Shown: positions 37,716 to 51,500, counted from the stretch's first letter. The stretch is 64,000 bases of DNA from Taxillus chinensis (GCA_023512835.1 CM042087.1:44634017-44698016); one strand, 5' to 3'. Translations and numbers: made by a program. The notes: a model not told the origin generated them from the letters alone.

Positions 37716-40148
37716 GTGAATTCCTGCATCTTGCAGCCAGCTCCAATTTTTTGTTCTAGTCATGCGAAGAATCAGGTCCTGTCTTGATGAACCATTGCGG
37801 ATCCAAATAACAGGCAACTTGATTCTGTCCGCATGTCATGTGCTGTAATTCTTATCTGTTGTCCAGCGTCATCTTGTTTTTCCATATTGGTAACTTGTGG
37901 TATTGTGTGGTCCTCTTTAACGATGATTCATAGGAGATGTTAAAATTCAGAGCTAGTATACTTCCTGTTTTCTCCGCCTGTTGATCTTCTAGGCCATACC
38001 AATTTGGAAATTAATGAGGTTGAGTAACTTGGGGACGACTGAGTTTTAGGCGTGACACAGACGATAATAAATATATTCTTAGAGTGCCGCAGGTTCCTCG
38101 TTGGGGTTTCTGCATACTCGGTTTGTTTCTGTGTTGTTTTGTTTTTTCACATAGCCAGGCCCAAAAAAACTCACACCAATTATGTAAAAGAAAAGGAGAT
38201 GGAATGGGTTCATCAGCATTCCACGGCAGCCACACCAAAGCGACCCTGAGCCTCTAGCAAGGGTTGCCAACCTCAATCAGGGATGCTTATTTTACCCACC
38301 TGATGATACATCTCAAACTTCATGAAAAATATTTGATTTGATTTTTTCCCTGAGTTTGAAGGGGGTAATATTAACATATGGTAATAATGTACTTTATAAA
38401 AAATTAAGATATTGCAAAAATAGTTCTTAAAAAAATATGAAAGTTGAAATTGAAACCCAGATTAGTTTTAAAAAAAAAAAAGAAATTTAAATTGACAGTC
38501 CAGTATTACTTACTGTTTTAAAAAGTAACTCAATTTTTTTATATTTTGCATTGAAAAATAATAAGTTAATTTTTGTCAAATATCTATTAAAATTTTGATT
38601 TTAAAGTTATATTTGAAATTTTATTTCTAAAATTTATTTTTTGAAATTAATAAGTTTAGGGTTTAAATACTTGCATATTAGGTATGATGATTAACCAACA
38701 ACAACAATCACGTATAGACTAGTTTGCTCAGTCCATTTAAGCATGTGATTGAAATGAAGCATAATTTTTCTAATTTGTTTCGTTCATGTGATCTGCAATG
38801 AATCGAAACAGTTGTCTATTTTATACTCCTATTTTAATGTAGGTCAGGGCATATGAAGAGAATCTCATTCTATAATATCAACTAATAACTTTTTAAAATA
38901 TTTATTCAATTATAATTAAATTTTAACTTTATTATTCAAATGCGAATGTTTTTTAAGGTTAAATTTTATACGCTTTGAAATTTTATGCTTGTTTTATAAA
39001 TTAAATATATTTAGAATTTGTGTGTTTTACGCTTTACTTGAACATTGAATGCTTTGAAGTTTAATATGATTTGTTTGGATATGATATACATGTTTTTATA
39101 AAATGCATACATAAATTAATGTTTTAAATCACTTATCAAAAAAAAAAAGTTTTAAGTACATGTTGTACGCTTCTTTTTAAAAAAAAAATGGGTCAAATTA
39201 TCTATTGAGATCCCGATTACTTAATAGGTATTTTGACTGATCAAATATTTTTATACTTATTCGGAATAAGGATAAGAATATGGATCTGCATTGACCTGTC
39301 CCATAAACATTCTTAATATTAACACTCATTTTATCCAATTTTTTTTTGTTTCCAATTACATAATGAGTCATTGAATGTCAATTTTTTTTTATTTTTTTGC
39401 CTTAATCACACCCCATCTCTTTTATAACTCATACAAGTTCTCTTCCATATATAGGTTTTAGTGTCATTTCCCTCATAATAACACCTTTTATATTTTACAT
39501 GCATAAAGAAAACATAAAAAAATTAGTTTAACATATTTTCATTATAAGTTATATCTTAAAATTATTATCAAACTTAAATTTTATACTCATGAGTTAATAA
39601 AACTTATAATTTTATAAGTTAAATTTATTTTTGTGAATGTTTGATAATATACTTATAGTTTATGCTTATTTTTATAAATAAAAACTGTCAAGGTAAGGTG
39701 CTTGTGACTAGTTAGTTTTTAATTCAACATAAATTTATAATATTTTAAAATTATTATTAAATTTGAGATTTATACTCATATTAGTCATTTCAAATGGATA
39801 TAAGTAACAACTAAAAGTCTATTCACATATATATTATGTAAGTAATTCACACATAAATATTTCTTCTACTGTTAAATTAGTATAAATAAACGTGATGATT
39901 ACAAAAAGCACACTGAAATAGAGTTATATGGGGACGAAAGGGGGCCATGGCTCCTCCTCCCGTCCGAATTCTGATTATATATAATAGATTTTGTTTTTAA
40001 TGTCCGTCCACGCTCGCTGTTTGAATATTTTTTTTTAAACATTAGCTATCTTTTTTTTTTCTCTACTGGCAGCCTGTAGCTATCTTCCCTTTTTTTTAGG
40101 CCCCCCCCCCCCTTCTGCTTGATCTGATGGAGGTTTTTTATTAGTTTT

Positions 40149-40183
<35 letters not shown>

Positions 40184-41185
40184 GATAATTAATTATAAAT
40201 AATTTTAGTAATGTAAAATACATTGAAAAATACATTACTCTTTTTTATTGATTTTTATTTTCTTTGAAAAATACATTATAATAAATTAAGAATAATTATT
40301 ATATATTTTTAATTTGATTAATATTATATAAATAGTATTTTAAATTTTTATGAAAAAAATAATATATCGGCTCCCTTACTCCGTCCCTGCACACTATTAG
40401 TTGAGACTTTCACGGTGAAAAAAGAATTTAGATATCCTTAAACAAATTAATAAAAAACTAAAATCATTTTTCTAATGAACTCAGGATGAAATTAATTTAT
40501 ATATGAGCCAAGCATTAAAACCTGTTTAAATCATTATTCTTTCACAAAGTGATTAAGTAATATTGATATGTCAGCATATAATGATATTTTATGTTATTTA
40601 TTTTATCCGCCCATTCTTTCTTGTCACCGTAACCAATATCTCAAATCAAAGGGATAAAAGTGAAATGGCATATGCTAGAACTAGAAGGGTGTAGTAGGCA
40701 CTGATTTATCCGAAATTAGCAGCGACTTACCATAACTTTTGGTTTCCGAAAATGCCATTAAATGATCATCGCACCATTGACCTGTCTCGTAAGAGGACTG
40801 TAGACTACTAAATGCTCCTAAATTGTTACTGTACATAACTGAAGGTCGTGTCCTGCCCCCGCTGATTGCGCAGTTGCCGGTTACGGAAGCTTTTAAAAAT
40901 AAAATTTGTCTCCTGCGTGCGTGCCAATGTGCCATCACCATCGATCGATCGATCGAGAGAGAGAGGTAGACGATTCTGTTCAGCAGGTGTCGTTGGTAGG
41001 TCACTTTCGTCGTCGACTGCCCTCTGCTTCTCATCCTCTGCTGCCGCCTGCTGGTCTCTCCTTGGTCTTTGGCGATGGCGAATGTGGCTGTCACCTGATT
41101 CGCATCCACACAATCTGTGCTTGTCCTTCGCTCTTCGATCTCCTACCTATCTGCCTCGTACTGTGCCGAGCAAGTGAGATCGAAG
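37716..41185. other. Intergenic region, 3' leader then AT-rich DNA
   Basis: 37716 to about 38270 is the likely 3' untranslated region of the plastid-protein gene. 38.3-39.9 kb is AT-rich, with a direct repeat of about 33 bp (AAAATTATTAT...TATACTCAT) at 39556 and 39746. The hAT-like element is at 39929-40389, with (GT)n(AT)n at 40148-40183. 40850-41185 is GC-richer, with a (GATC)n/(GA)n patch at 40937-40966, and is the probable promoter and 5' leader of the IST1-like gene. Confidence 0.55.
39929..40389. mobile_element. Non-autonomous hAT-like element
   Basis: The left end TGGGGACGAAAGGGGGCC and the complement of the right end, CAGGGACGGAGTAAGGGAGCC, form imperfect terminal inverted repeats of the CAGGG(A/G)CGGAG type common in plant hAT elements. 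The left end carries the GGGGGCCATGG core. Internal sequence is A/T-rich without transposase. No convincing 8-bp target duplication. Confidence 0.65.
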
Positions 41186-41255
41186 ATGCTGGACGGCCTC
41201 TTAGGCCGAGGCTTTGCCTTCAAATGGTTCGTTCTCAGATCTCTCTCTCTCTCTC

Positions 41256-41322
<67 letters not shown>

Positions 41323-44300
41323 CTGCTGTCGGTTTATGGATACGATTTTCTTGCTATGGGACTAATGTGCGTCGACGCTGGGCTGGTTTCGATGCAGTAA
41401 GTCGCTGATTAAGCTGACGGTTACCAGAATCGACGCGATCAAGAGAAGGAGGAACGCCGCGCAAACGTTTCTGAAGAAAGACATAGCGGATCTACTTGCT
41501 AGCGGCCTCGATGTCAACGCCTACAAAAGGGTGTTTAATTTCGTTCCTCGCACTTTACCGTTGTGTGGGATTCATAGACGTAGCCGATTACTGAGTTCCC
41601 ATTTGTTGTTAATATTGAGAAAACCAAATTCTAGGATTGAACATGCAAGCTATTTTTGTATGCAGTAGTTATTGTTTGTTTGAGTTATCAAGTCAATGCA
41701 TGCATGTTCTGCTGCCTCTGTCAAAATACCTAATTAGCTGTTGCAAAATATCTCTACTTGTTTCGATGTTAAATTTTCCCTTTCAATATCTTAATGGGCT
41801 GTTATGACAATGTTCCTTTTTCTTGTTTCCCCCCTCTATTGTGCTGGTGAACAGGCTGAAGGGTTTCTAGCTGAGCTGGGAATTTCATCCTGTTATGATT
41901 TCATTCTGCAGTTGTGTGAGTGCATATTGAGCCATCTTTCTGTCATGGAGAAACAGAGGTGTGGATGGCTTACTTTGATGATTGTAAAGCAACTAATTGA
42001 CATTTCATTTCAATCTTGTTTTATGATTTGTCGTTGTAACATCATTTTACTTTGGTGTTCATTTTATTCAGGATAGAAAATCAGTTTACTTTTTCATTTT
42101 TCCTGCCTACCACCTTCTCTAGCATAGTTATTTAACGTAGGCATTAGCGAAGCTTCTTTTCTCTCATTCCATTAGTTTTGGAGTTTTATGTTGTTTCCTA
42201 ATTCCTGCATTTTTTTTATCATGACATATTTGGCTTGTTATCTGTATGTTATCTGTGAAACTGGGAAGTAAAACATGTAATCTGGAGGATGGGTGTAGAT
42301 GTCTGTTATCATATTTCTAGATGAATGCTGCTTGTAATATTTGTGTTTAGAGTGATAGTAGCATATTCAAACACTTAAACTAAGCTGAACCCAGGAACAT
42401 ATTACAGACCCGGTTAATAAACCATTCATTCTGATGAGATAGGGAAGTCTTAATGAAAATATGCTTATTATTGAAGGTCTCTGAAGGAGAACATATTGCG
42501 TGCCACCTCATGCAATTTAGTCGAAGGCTTTTTTTGATACTACCAGCTTTGTTTTGTTTGATATGATACTTGTTCGGCCCTTAAGGTTCAAAAATCTGAA
42601 CTTGACATGGTTTTTTTCTATTTTTAAAATTTCTATTTTTCATTTTGTAGAGAATGTCCTGAAGAATGTAGGGAGGCTGTATCTACCCTGATGTTTGCTG
42701 CCGCAAGATTTTCTGATCTGCCAGAATTACGTGAGCTTAGACATATATTTCAAGACAGATACGGAAGTTCCGTGGAACATTTTGTAAACCAGGAGGTGAT
42801 TTTTCATAGTAATTTGAGTATCTGCATATTCTTTAAATGTAATTTCAACTCTAGTTCTACTTCTCAGAAATTGACCACGTGTTGTTTAATGATAGTTTGT
42901 TGCAAAATCAGCTTCAAAGCCTCCATCTTTGGAGAATAAAATCAAGTTAATTCAAGAGATAGCATCGGAGTTCACTATAGATTGGGACTGCAGGGGTTTT
43001 GAACAGAGGGTTTCCAAATCATCTGCAACTCCAACGGCAGTGGTATGTGCCAATTATCTCTAATTTATAATTGGAGTTCCGATTAAAATTTTAAAAATTT
43101 GAAGCTTTGTTTCGTCATAGGGGAGGATGAAGGGAACATGGTTATAAATGGCTTTTGTTCTTAAGCATTCTTATCATCTTTCTTATAATCTCCACAGATC
43201 GAGACCGTGTATATGATTCCTCATAAAAATGCAGTGTTTTCCTCTTAACTTAACTACTAAAATAATTCTATTGAGTTTCTCACTTCCCGTGTCACGAGTA
43301 TCACTTTTGAGTTCCATAAAATTTCTAAATCCTAGGAGGTCAAGTAACTTAACTACTAATCTTCTTAAAGTTGAGTTCCTCTGAACTTAACTGCTATTTT
43401 TTTTTTGCTGCAGAATAAACTAAGCACGAATGGATCTCCCCTTTCCAATGAGTCCAAGTCGCTCAATGGCACGGAGTCTTTTGCAAGACCCAGAAAGCAT
43501 GATGCTTATTTTGATGTCTCAAAAAGAGATGAGGACCCTTTAGTCTATGGAGGTCATATTATCAAACACAAACCGCCCACTAGTAGAAAACCAACTGTGC
43601 CGAAGGCAGAGAAGCGTGATATTCCAGTTCAACCAAGGCATGAATTCAGTGATGAACAGCATGAATCAATGAATGGGAAGGAGCAAAGTGTTGCAAAGGC
43701 TGAGAGATCAGGCAGCTCGTCTTATGGTAAGAGGCCCGAATATATTGATGGTAAATATATTGGTTTTCATTGTAATGGAGCCTCACTGGATCCTTCAACT
43801 CACATCGGATCATGTGATTATAGCAGCAAGTTAGGGGAGGTCCAAATAGGTCCTGATCATTCTGCCTTTGATAGGCAGGGTTTTGGACATCCAAGATCTA
43901 AAGATGATGAGGAATATCATAATCAGGATTATATGAACCCTATACCAAAGCAGAGAGTATCCAGGAGGAGACACTCAAAATCTCTATCCAGTCGAGATGA
44001 TAATGATGCTGTTTGTGGTACTACAGTTGGGAAGAGAAGTTCAAGGTCCAGAAGGGACCAGCCACAGGGCCTGCAAATTCTGATTGATGATGCAAAGGGG
44101 CATCATCAGAAGGATGAAGAGGATAGGCTGTTAGACAATATGTTGGTACACTTGAGCAAGAAAACGTCATCATTTGATCCAGAAAAGGTGCGGCACAAGT
44201 TGAAAGCGAATCCAAAATATCATAAGATCCGTGATAGTTGTGAAATCCCCCAGCATAATAGGAGCCGATCATGGCACAATGCAAATGCTGAGATGCTTCC

Positions 44301-44472
44301 TTCGAGATCAGCTCCTCTTCTCCACGAAGAAGTAGCTGACAAGGATTCTCCGAAAGCAATTGCTCGTGCCACTTCCTTGCAGGACAACAAGTCAAACCCT
44401 GCACATGTGCATCCTAAGCTACCGAATTATGATGATTTGGCTGCAAGGTTTGCATCTTTGAAGGGGAAGTAA
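41186..44472 (+). CDS. IST1-like ESCRT-III-associated protein
   Basis: Exons 41186-41226, 41398-41530, 41855-41958, 42651-42795, 42896-43042 and 43414-44472 give 542 residues. The IST1 (DUF292) domain occupies roughly residues 10-185: CKSLIKLTVTRIDAIKRRRN, then QTFLKKDIADLLASGLDVNA, YDFILQLCECIL, FAAARFSDLPELRELRHIF and IASEFTIDWDC. Yeast and human IST1 bind CHMP1 and recruit VPS4 during endosomal sorting; plant IST1-like proteins act in multivesicular body formation (known for the family). The last exon encodes about 350 polar, probably disordered residues ending YDDLAARFASLKGK, which fits a VPS4 MIT-interacting motif (MIM1). The acceptor at 42895 (GATAG) is chosen because FVAKSASKPPSLENK then follows in frame. 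Intron 1 has a TA microsatellite. Confidence 0.92.
41239..41318 (+). repeat. (CT)n and 57-bp (TA)n microsatellite in intron 1
   Basis: CT units at 41239-41256 are followed by an uninterrupted TA run at 41262-41318, beginning about 35 bp after the first donor site of the IST1-like gene. Confidence 0.95.
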
Positions 44473-47240
44473 AGATAGGGAAATGGAAACTCAGATTCTG
44501 TGGCACCCCCGCTTTAGAGCATGCTTATTTGGGATTTTTTTTTTCTCTAGTGTACTAGATCTTCCAACACGTTTGGAAGTGTTATTGAACCCATCTGGTG
44601 TGAATGTGCAATTATGTTCATCGATGCTATCTCGTCGGACTTATATTGCTGTAGTGAACTCTGGGGTTTTATTTGACCCCCCATGCAACAGCTTTGTTTG
44701 TAGTTGTATTGGTAGCTCTATATAACACACGTTTAACAGATCGACAAACTATAGAAGCTGAAAAGTATAATAAATCTCATGAATGATCCTTTTTCCAAAT
44801 ATTTTTGTTAATGTTGGTTAGTTGAACTTTGTGGGTATTTTTAGCGTCACGGAATAATCTCGTTTTGCCTTGAGGCGGAAAAACAATTCTCCAATTGAAA
44901 ATGACAACACCAGTTGTCCAATTAATGTACACCTAAAAGCTTTTTTTCCTGGAAAATTAAACCTAAATTATTTTTAAAATTTAAAAATAATTTTATTTTT
45001 AAAAATAATATCATTTCGCTAATCGCATGCCGGCTGGAAAGCATGGGCACTGGGCAGAGAGAACAAGCATTTTACTTGTGCCTCTGTGCTTGACAGGGTT
45101 TTAGGCGCGTGCTAGTTTTGTGTCCCCCTCCCCACACATACAGTGCATGATGGTTGCGGCAGCGGAAGGATCCCGGGTGCTGGGTCGGCGAACACACGCA
45201 CTGCTTGACGGCTCTGCCACCCTCCACCGGCCGTTCTTGCGGGGGTGCACGGCAGTTGCCTCAACGAACAAGGCGTGCCATCGACTCTGCTGCCTCGCGC
45301 CCTCTCCATGCCGGACCACAGGAACACCGGGGTGACACATTTTCCTTGCGCTGTTGTCCTCGAAAATACAGGAGCTATAGCTTTAAATATAGGACTAGAA
45401 AGGACTAGAAATGGGCACCACAGCCACAGGAAAGGCATTTGTCGATGGGTGTGATGGATAAGCAAAAGCTTGGCATAAAAGAGCTTTTGGGTTTTTGATT
45501 CCGGCCGGGAAGGGATTGCTTCCTTGCCTGCGAAACCATGTGCCTATGGCCCATGAAGCTGCCGAGACTGGATCACTCCTGCGCTGCCTTATCCCAATCC
45601 CTGGCCCCTGCCTCATGCGACACGTCACAACACGCCTGACTTGTAGGCCTATTTGCCACATTAACTCTTGAGCCTGTGAAATCCTAGGTTCGCCTTCAGA
45701 AGTAGTCATCTTATATTCTCAACCATTTTTTTTCGTATTCCTATTTATAATTAATGCTTGCTTTGCTTTGCTTTAAATATTAAAATGTAAATTAGTTGTG
45801 TTCAAAGGGCATTCCTTACTTGTGTGTGCGTAATTTTTATTTGTTGTAATATTTAATCAATACCTTGAAAATTATTTCTGAAGCTGCCCCTAGTTCCTAG
45901 CTCGAGCGCTTCTTACATTGATTAATCGCTTTAACCTAATCAAGCCTCTCAGCTCGATCAAGTCTTAGCTCAAGCAACCATCTTAGATCAAAGAAGCTAA
46001 GTTATAACCATCCTTACATCGAGCAAATCATTTATATTGAATCTGTTGGACCTCGGCCAGGACACTAACTATCACAATATTATCCGCTTTGGCACTCGCG
46101 CACCCACCCATGGGCCGCAGCCCGCACGGATTTGTTTCTAACGGGCCGCGACCCGTTTAAACGCGTTGTGACAAGGTATACATGAGCCTCCTCATTAGGA
46201 CGACCTCAATGTTCGCCCTAACCGATGTGGAATTGATCTATGGGACGTTAGAGACCCAACAGAATCTTATCTTAAATTACTTTAAAAAGTAATTAAATAT
46301 TATTGATTTTTTAAATGTATATGTTTTTCATGATTTATAATTGGGTTTGTCTAATATTAGTTGTGTGTGACTTATTATTCTCACAAATTTTAAAAACCGA
46401 AATTGAATTAGATAGCCAAATCTAATATAAAATTGAATTGAAATGAGAATTCATTTGGAATTCTATTATTAAGTCTATTTTTTTTAATTATTTTGAACAC
46501 TTTTACATGAAAATATAATAGATACATATTTTTATCGAATTTAATTGATTTTATAAAAAATATTTATTAAAAAAATCATATACATAAATTATATAGCCAT
46601 ATTGAGTTTGTTTGGTAAGTCTCATTTTATAAAAATAAATATTTTTAATAAATTAAAATTAGAAAATAAAAGTTAATAGTAATTTAAATGTGTTAAAAAC
46701 GTATAATGGAGAAAGGGAAAAAAACTTATTGGGAAAGAGAAATAGATATATTTTAAAAAAATACAATACTAATTACTTAAAAGTAGTGGTGAAATTGTAT
46801 TATCATTACTTTATAGGTATATTTAGTATTCTTCCTTTCCTCCCGTACATATGAATACATCACATTAATAGATCGAGTCATGATTGACATAAAAAAATAA
46901 AGAAAAATCAATCATCTTTAAACATATAAAAAAATTAATAGAAAATTAAAGGAAGATAATCGGATGCTATGAGCAAATTTTGTTTATTTATAAATTTTAT
47001 CCCTTCACATCTGTAATTCAAAAAAGAAATTTTATTAAAAAAATGACGGTAATTTTAATCTCTCCCAACCATCCACCCCATCCCCCCCACCCGCGCGCGC
47101 ATTTGTCAATTAGGGCCGGTCACAGCCACATCCGTCACCAACGTGGTTACCGTTGCCGAAGACCTGGGGACATAAATTTTAAACCCAACATGGACAGCAA
47201 AGCAAAATAAAACGCTGTCTTCATAGTCAATCGACCGTCG
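44473..47240. other. Intergenic region with GC-rich island and solo LTR
   Basis: 44473 to about 44790 is the likely 3' leader of the IST1-like gene. 45008-45700 is a GC-rich island with overlapping small open frames on both strands, none recognised. A solo LTR is at 46044-46261. 46270-47040 is AT-rich with no signal. 47050-47240 rises in GC toward the kinase gene promoter. Confidence 0.55.
46044..46261. mobile_element. 218-bp solo LTR with perfect 5-bp target duplication
   Basis: The block begins TGTTGGACC and ends GACCCAACA, with inverted TGTTGG/CCAACA ends. It is flanked by GAATC at 46039-46043 and again at 46262-46266. The interior is GC-rich (CCCATGGGCCGCAGCCCGC). This fits a solo LTR, possibly of a TRIM. 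I saw no 5S rRNA-like motif, so it is not obviously a Cassandra element. Orientation was not determined. Confidence 0.85.
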
Positions 47241-47401
47241 CTGTGACATTATCTTTGCGCCAGCAATCGGCACTCCGGTACTTAGAATTTTTTATTTTTG
47301 AACACGCGAGGGGAGCTGGGGGCGATGCTATCGTGCGCCTCCAGGTACAGTGCGCACCGCCATTCCCACCTCACACCAAGGAGTCACCCACCACCACCTC
47401 C

Positions 47402-47406
47402 GTCTT

Positions 47407-47437
<31 letters not shown>
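47402..47437 (+). repeat. (CTT)n microsatellite in presumed 5' leader
   Basis: About twelve TTC units lie in a GC-rich stretch (47300-47520) about 1.1 kb ahead of the kinase start codon. This stretch is probably a non-coding first exon or leader of that gene, separated by a leader intron. The leader structure is inferred only from composition. Confidence 0.6.
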
Positions 47438-48529
47438 TACAAGCTTGGCCTTTCGATCGCAATATCGCCTTTTCCTCAACCTCAACGTCAAATGCTCGCG
47501 TTCTTGTTCTGCTAAACTAATTTTTGACATTTTAAGGTGCACCTTCGATCGAATGTTTTTGTTTTGTTTTGTTCTGTGCATGGGTTTGTTTGTTTTGATT
47601 GTTTGTATGAGGCATTGTTTCGTATTAATTGTATGAATTTGAAACTATTTTTGCACGATCAGCGTCGTGCGTTCGATTTATACGAGTTCCAACTTTTGGT
47701 TGAAATTGATTTTGGTTGTTTTTTTTTCCTCCTTCTGTTTTGTTTTGTTTTTGTTTTTGGTAGTTTTGTTGGTACGGTTCTCTGAAACCGAGCCTATAAT
47801 TAGGCTATGAGATTTCGACGTTGGTGATGTGCGGAGTTGTTGCCTATAAGATTGAGCTGCTGAAACAAGGGCGAATTTGATACAGTTAGTCTTAAGCTTG
47901 TTGTGATTTTTTTCTACAGTAACGATTCTTAGATTTGTGTTCTTATATTCTGACAGATTGCAGTTATCTGGTTATGTGTGTGTTTTTTTTTTAATATACG
48001 AAAAGAGTTCCATTTTCAAAGTACGATTCTTTTTTCTAGCATACGTTTTTATTCAGCATTTGGGATTATACCCATATGTAGTTATTGATCCTGGGGCCCT
48101 CTCTAATTGATATTGACGATTTTCAGTAACGGGTGTACCTTTGGAGGTGGGACAATGTTTTTTAAAGTGTGATCACTTAAACAAACACTGATACGAATTA
48201 TCAGATTACTTTATAAGGTTAGTTCCTAGACTTTCCTGATTTTCCTATAATCTCTCTCTCAAAATTTCTGAAGTGTGATGTGATCAGAGGAGCTCTATAT
48301 TGATAAGAGTGAGTGATTTTATGCAGATTATCTGGTTAAAGTTTTTTCCTGTTAGGATTTCATCTTATTTGAAATTTGCATGTGGGTCAAATTCCAATTT
48401 TATGGCCTAATATAGATAGTTTGTAATTTCTTGTGTTTATTAGTTACAAAGTCCAAAGTCATAATTCTTCAAGGCTTTCTGAGTTTGTTTGGAATTTTAG
48501 AAAGAGGTCTGATTTTGCATGGGAAGAGG

Positions 48530-51500
48530 ATGCCTGATCTGCAAAGTGGAGTTCGCCGTTCAAAGAGGGTTAAAAATGTCCTGGAGAATGCAGCTGTTTT
48601 AGTCCAAGTTGCTCAGTGTACCACTGGAAGGGATAAGCTCCCCAAGGCAACAACTGTGAAATCGCCCTCACGGAAACCTGTTAATCAGGTACAGCCTAGG
48701 CCAAAGCCTGCGAGTAGAGGTAGAGGTAGAGGAGCTAGAGCAATGAATCGAGATAAAAAGGCAGAACTTCTTGGTGCTGGTGTTGCTTGCCTAGGGAACC
48801 CAGGTATAGACATAACAATGAGAGGAGTCGTACCAATTCACAATGACTTGGCTGTAGAGAAGGCTTCAGAAAAATTGGCTCCTACTGAGGAGGAAAGCAA
48901 CCCAAGTCCGCTTCCTGAGAGGGTACTAATACTCGTAGCCTATGATACTATCATTTTCATTTTTCTTTATTACTAATTGTTTGGTTCTTATTAACTATAC
49001 AAAAGTGTTGATTGTCTTCTAAGGCCTCTTTTCTATTTAAATTTTAAATATCTATTTCTTATTCTAAATTAAAGTATTGATAACAAAATTATTGGAAGCT
49101 AGCTCATGTACTTTGTCCATTTTTCCTTCATCATAAGCTTTTTACAGACCAAATTTTGGTTGAACAACTAGATGTGTAATCTCTGTATGCCCAAAAATCA
49201 TATTGCTTTATTTGGCTTATGAGTTTTGAAAATGCGAGTAAAGGAGGGACGAAGAAGAGGGAATGGTAGTGGTGAGAGGAAGAAAAGGGTTGATGCTAAT
49301 ATGGCACACAATACTTATTATATCCTCATCGTGGCATACATCTACTCCAAGTCCATCATGGACAGAGTTGCATGCTCACATACTATCTACCAACAGATTA
49401 TTATTGCATGTTTACTTACTATTTATCAGTCCAACAAGAGTAGGTGCCTGCTTCCCCCCCCCCCCCCCAACCTCCAAGTTAGATCATTGATGTTTATCAT
49501 GCCTACTCCAAGTCCAACATAGACCAAATTGCATGTTTACTTACCATCTACTAGTAGATTATTGTTCTCCAAGTCCAACATGGACAAAGATGCATGTTTA
49601 TTTATTTACCAGCGGATTATTATTCGTATATGGGCAATCGTCTGCTCATCATCTATAGTCCATTAGCATAGAACTGGTCCAACATGAGTATTTGCCTACT
49701 CTCATGTTGTTGATATTCTAACCGCCATCCTCAAATCAGAGCATAAATGTTTGTCATGCCTAACTTGTTGTACATAAATCAATCCACCTTCTAGTAGTCC
49801 TTTATGAGAATATCTACAAGTTGATTACTAGTATGGACATACCCAAACTAAAGAACATCATTAAGCAAAACATCTTGAACAAAATAACAATTAGCTTCAA
49901 TGTGTTTAGTCCTATAATGAAAGACGTATTATTTCAATTGTAAAATAATAGAAAAAATAAATATTTCTTATTATTCTTGTTCAAAGATAAAAGATTACAT
50001 ATACATATATATACACAATTAGTAGGCCTAGATTAGGAAATAATCTTATTTAGGAAATTACATGTATACCACATAATTACAAATATATAACAATTAATTA
50101 ATTTAGGATTTTTTTCAATTCTCCCCTTCAAGTTGACGCAAAATATCACACGTGCAAAGATATCACACAACTCTGTTCCTTGATTGGATATTCTATCATA
50201 GTAAAAAACTATTGCAATTGCATAACCTCAATATTAGTGTTTTTCATATTTTAGATCCTATACTTTGTAAGGAGACCGAACTATTAAATCTTATTTCTAC
50301 TCTTGCATGATATAATTTTGCTACTTATAAACATGACAAAACCAGAAATAGATATCAATCAAAAGAAGATCCATCCCAATTGGAATCATAGAACTATTCA
50401 ATGCAACTATGGCCTTCATTCTTAAACAAAACACCTTTCTTAGGATCCTTCAAATATGTGACAATTCTCAAAATTATTTCCCAATGAACACACAAGAATC
50501 TACCATAAATTGACCAACCACATTGATAGGGAAGGTAATACCCAATTGTTCAAGTTTTGAAACTAATTTCCCTTGTGGAATTAACCTCTAGCCAGGAATC
50601 ACGACTGATTCATGGTATTTTGCCCCTAGAAACTAGAAAGTTTGTATCCTGTGAAAGATCCTATACATATTTCTTTTGACACAATAAAACACCATATGTA
50701 CACCAAAAACACCTTAATGCCAAGGAAGTATTCCAATGAACTAAAGTCTCATTCTAAATTGATAATGTAAGAACTCCTTGTTTGGAGATGCTTACTAAAC
50801 AACGGGTAGTGATGACAATGTCATCTGCATAAACTAACGGGGGAAAAGTAAAAAAAATGTAGTGAAAAAATCTTTCCTTTTAATTTATTTGATGAGACAT
50901 GATCCTTCTATATATCAAATTACAAAAGAATAAAAACAATAAATAACTATGAAACATGAAACTAACTGATTTATAACAAATACAGTTTCCTAAAAAACTG
51001 ACTATCAAATCCCTCAATCTATGAGATTTTTAATTAAATGCTAAATATCTTAATCTAAGAAATTAAATAACATATTTAATCTTCCTTTTACAGGTGCTAT
51101 TTAAATAGCAAATCCCTTAATTTGAGGAATTTTTTACAGCTTGACAAAAACATGATAAAATGTGGAGCTGTCTCTAACACTTTGCTGTATACCAAAATTA
51201 TGAATAATTTCAGTACTAAAACGACCAAATTAGGCATGTGGAGACTGTCTAAGACCATGTAATAAACACTGAAGTTGACACAGACCCCCCTAAGCAACAA
51301 TCCTGGGAGGTTGTTCTATGCACACCTCATCAAGAGTATCATTCAAGAAGATATTCTTGACATCAAGGTAAGGAAGAACCCGATGGCGGGGTGCATCCAA
51401 AGTGAAAAGAATTCTCATCAAATTTGAAGCTATGGGACTGTCTTCCTCTCTTTCCCCAACTTTATTTACTAATTATGTCTGCTCAAAACGGCTCTGTTTT

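Noticed and set aside
40681..41113. Minus-strand frames of 142 and 95 codons
   Set aside because: They lie across the promoter and leader of the IST1-like gene, lack family motifs and are best explained by local GC content.
45101..45709. Overlapping 70-117-codon frames on both strands
   Set aside because: Open frames on both strands are expected in GC-rich DNA. None has a recognisable domain.
47243..47785. Plus-strand frames of 82-112 codons before the kinase gene
   Set aside because: They run through the CTT microsatellite and T-rich leader sequence. They are more likely untranslated leader and leader intron of the kinase.
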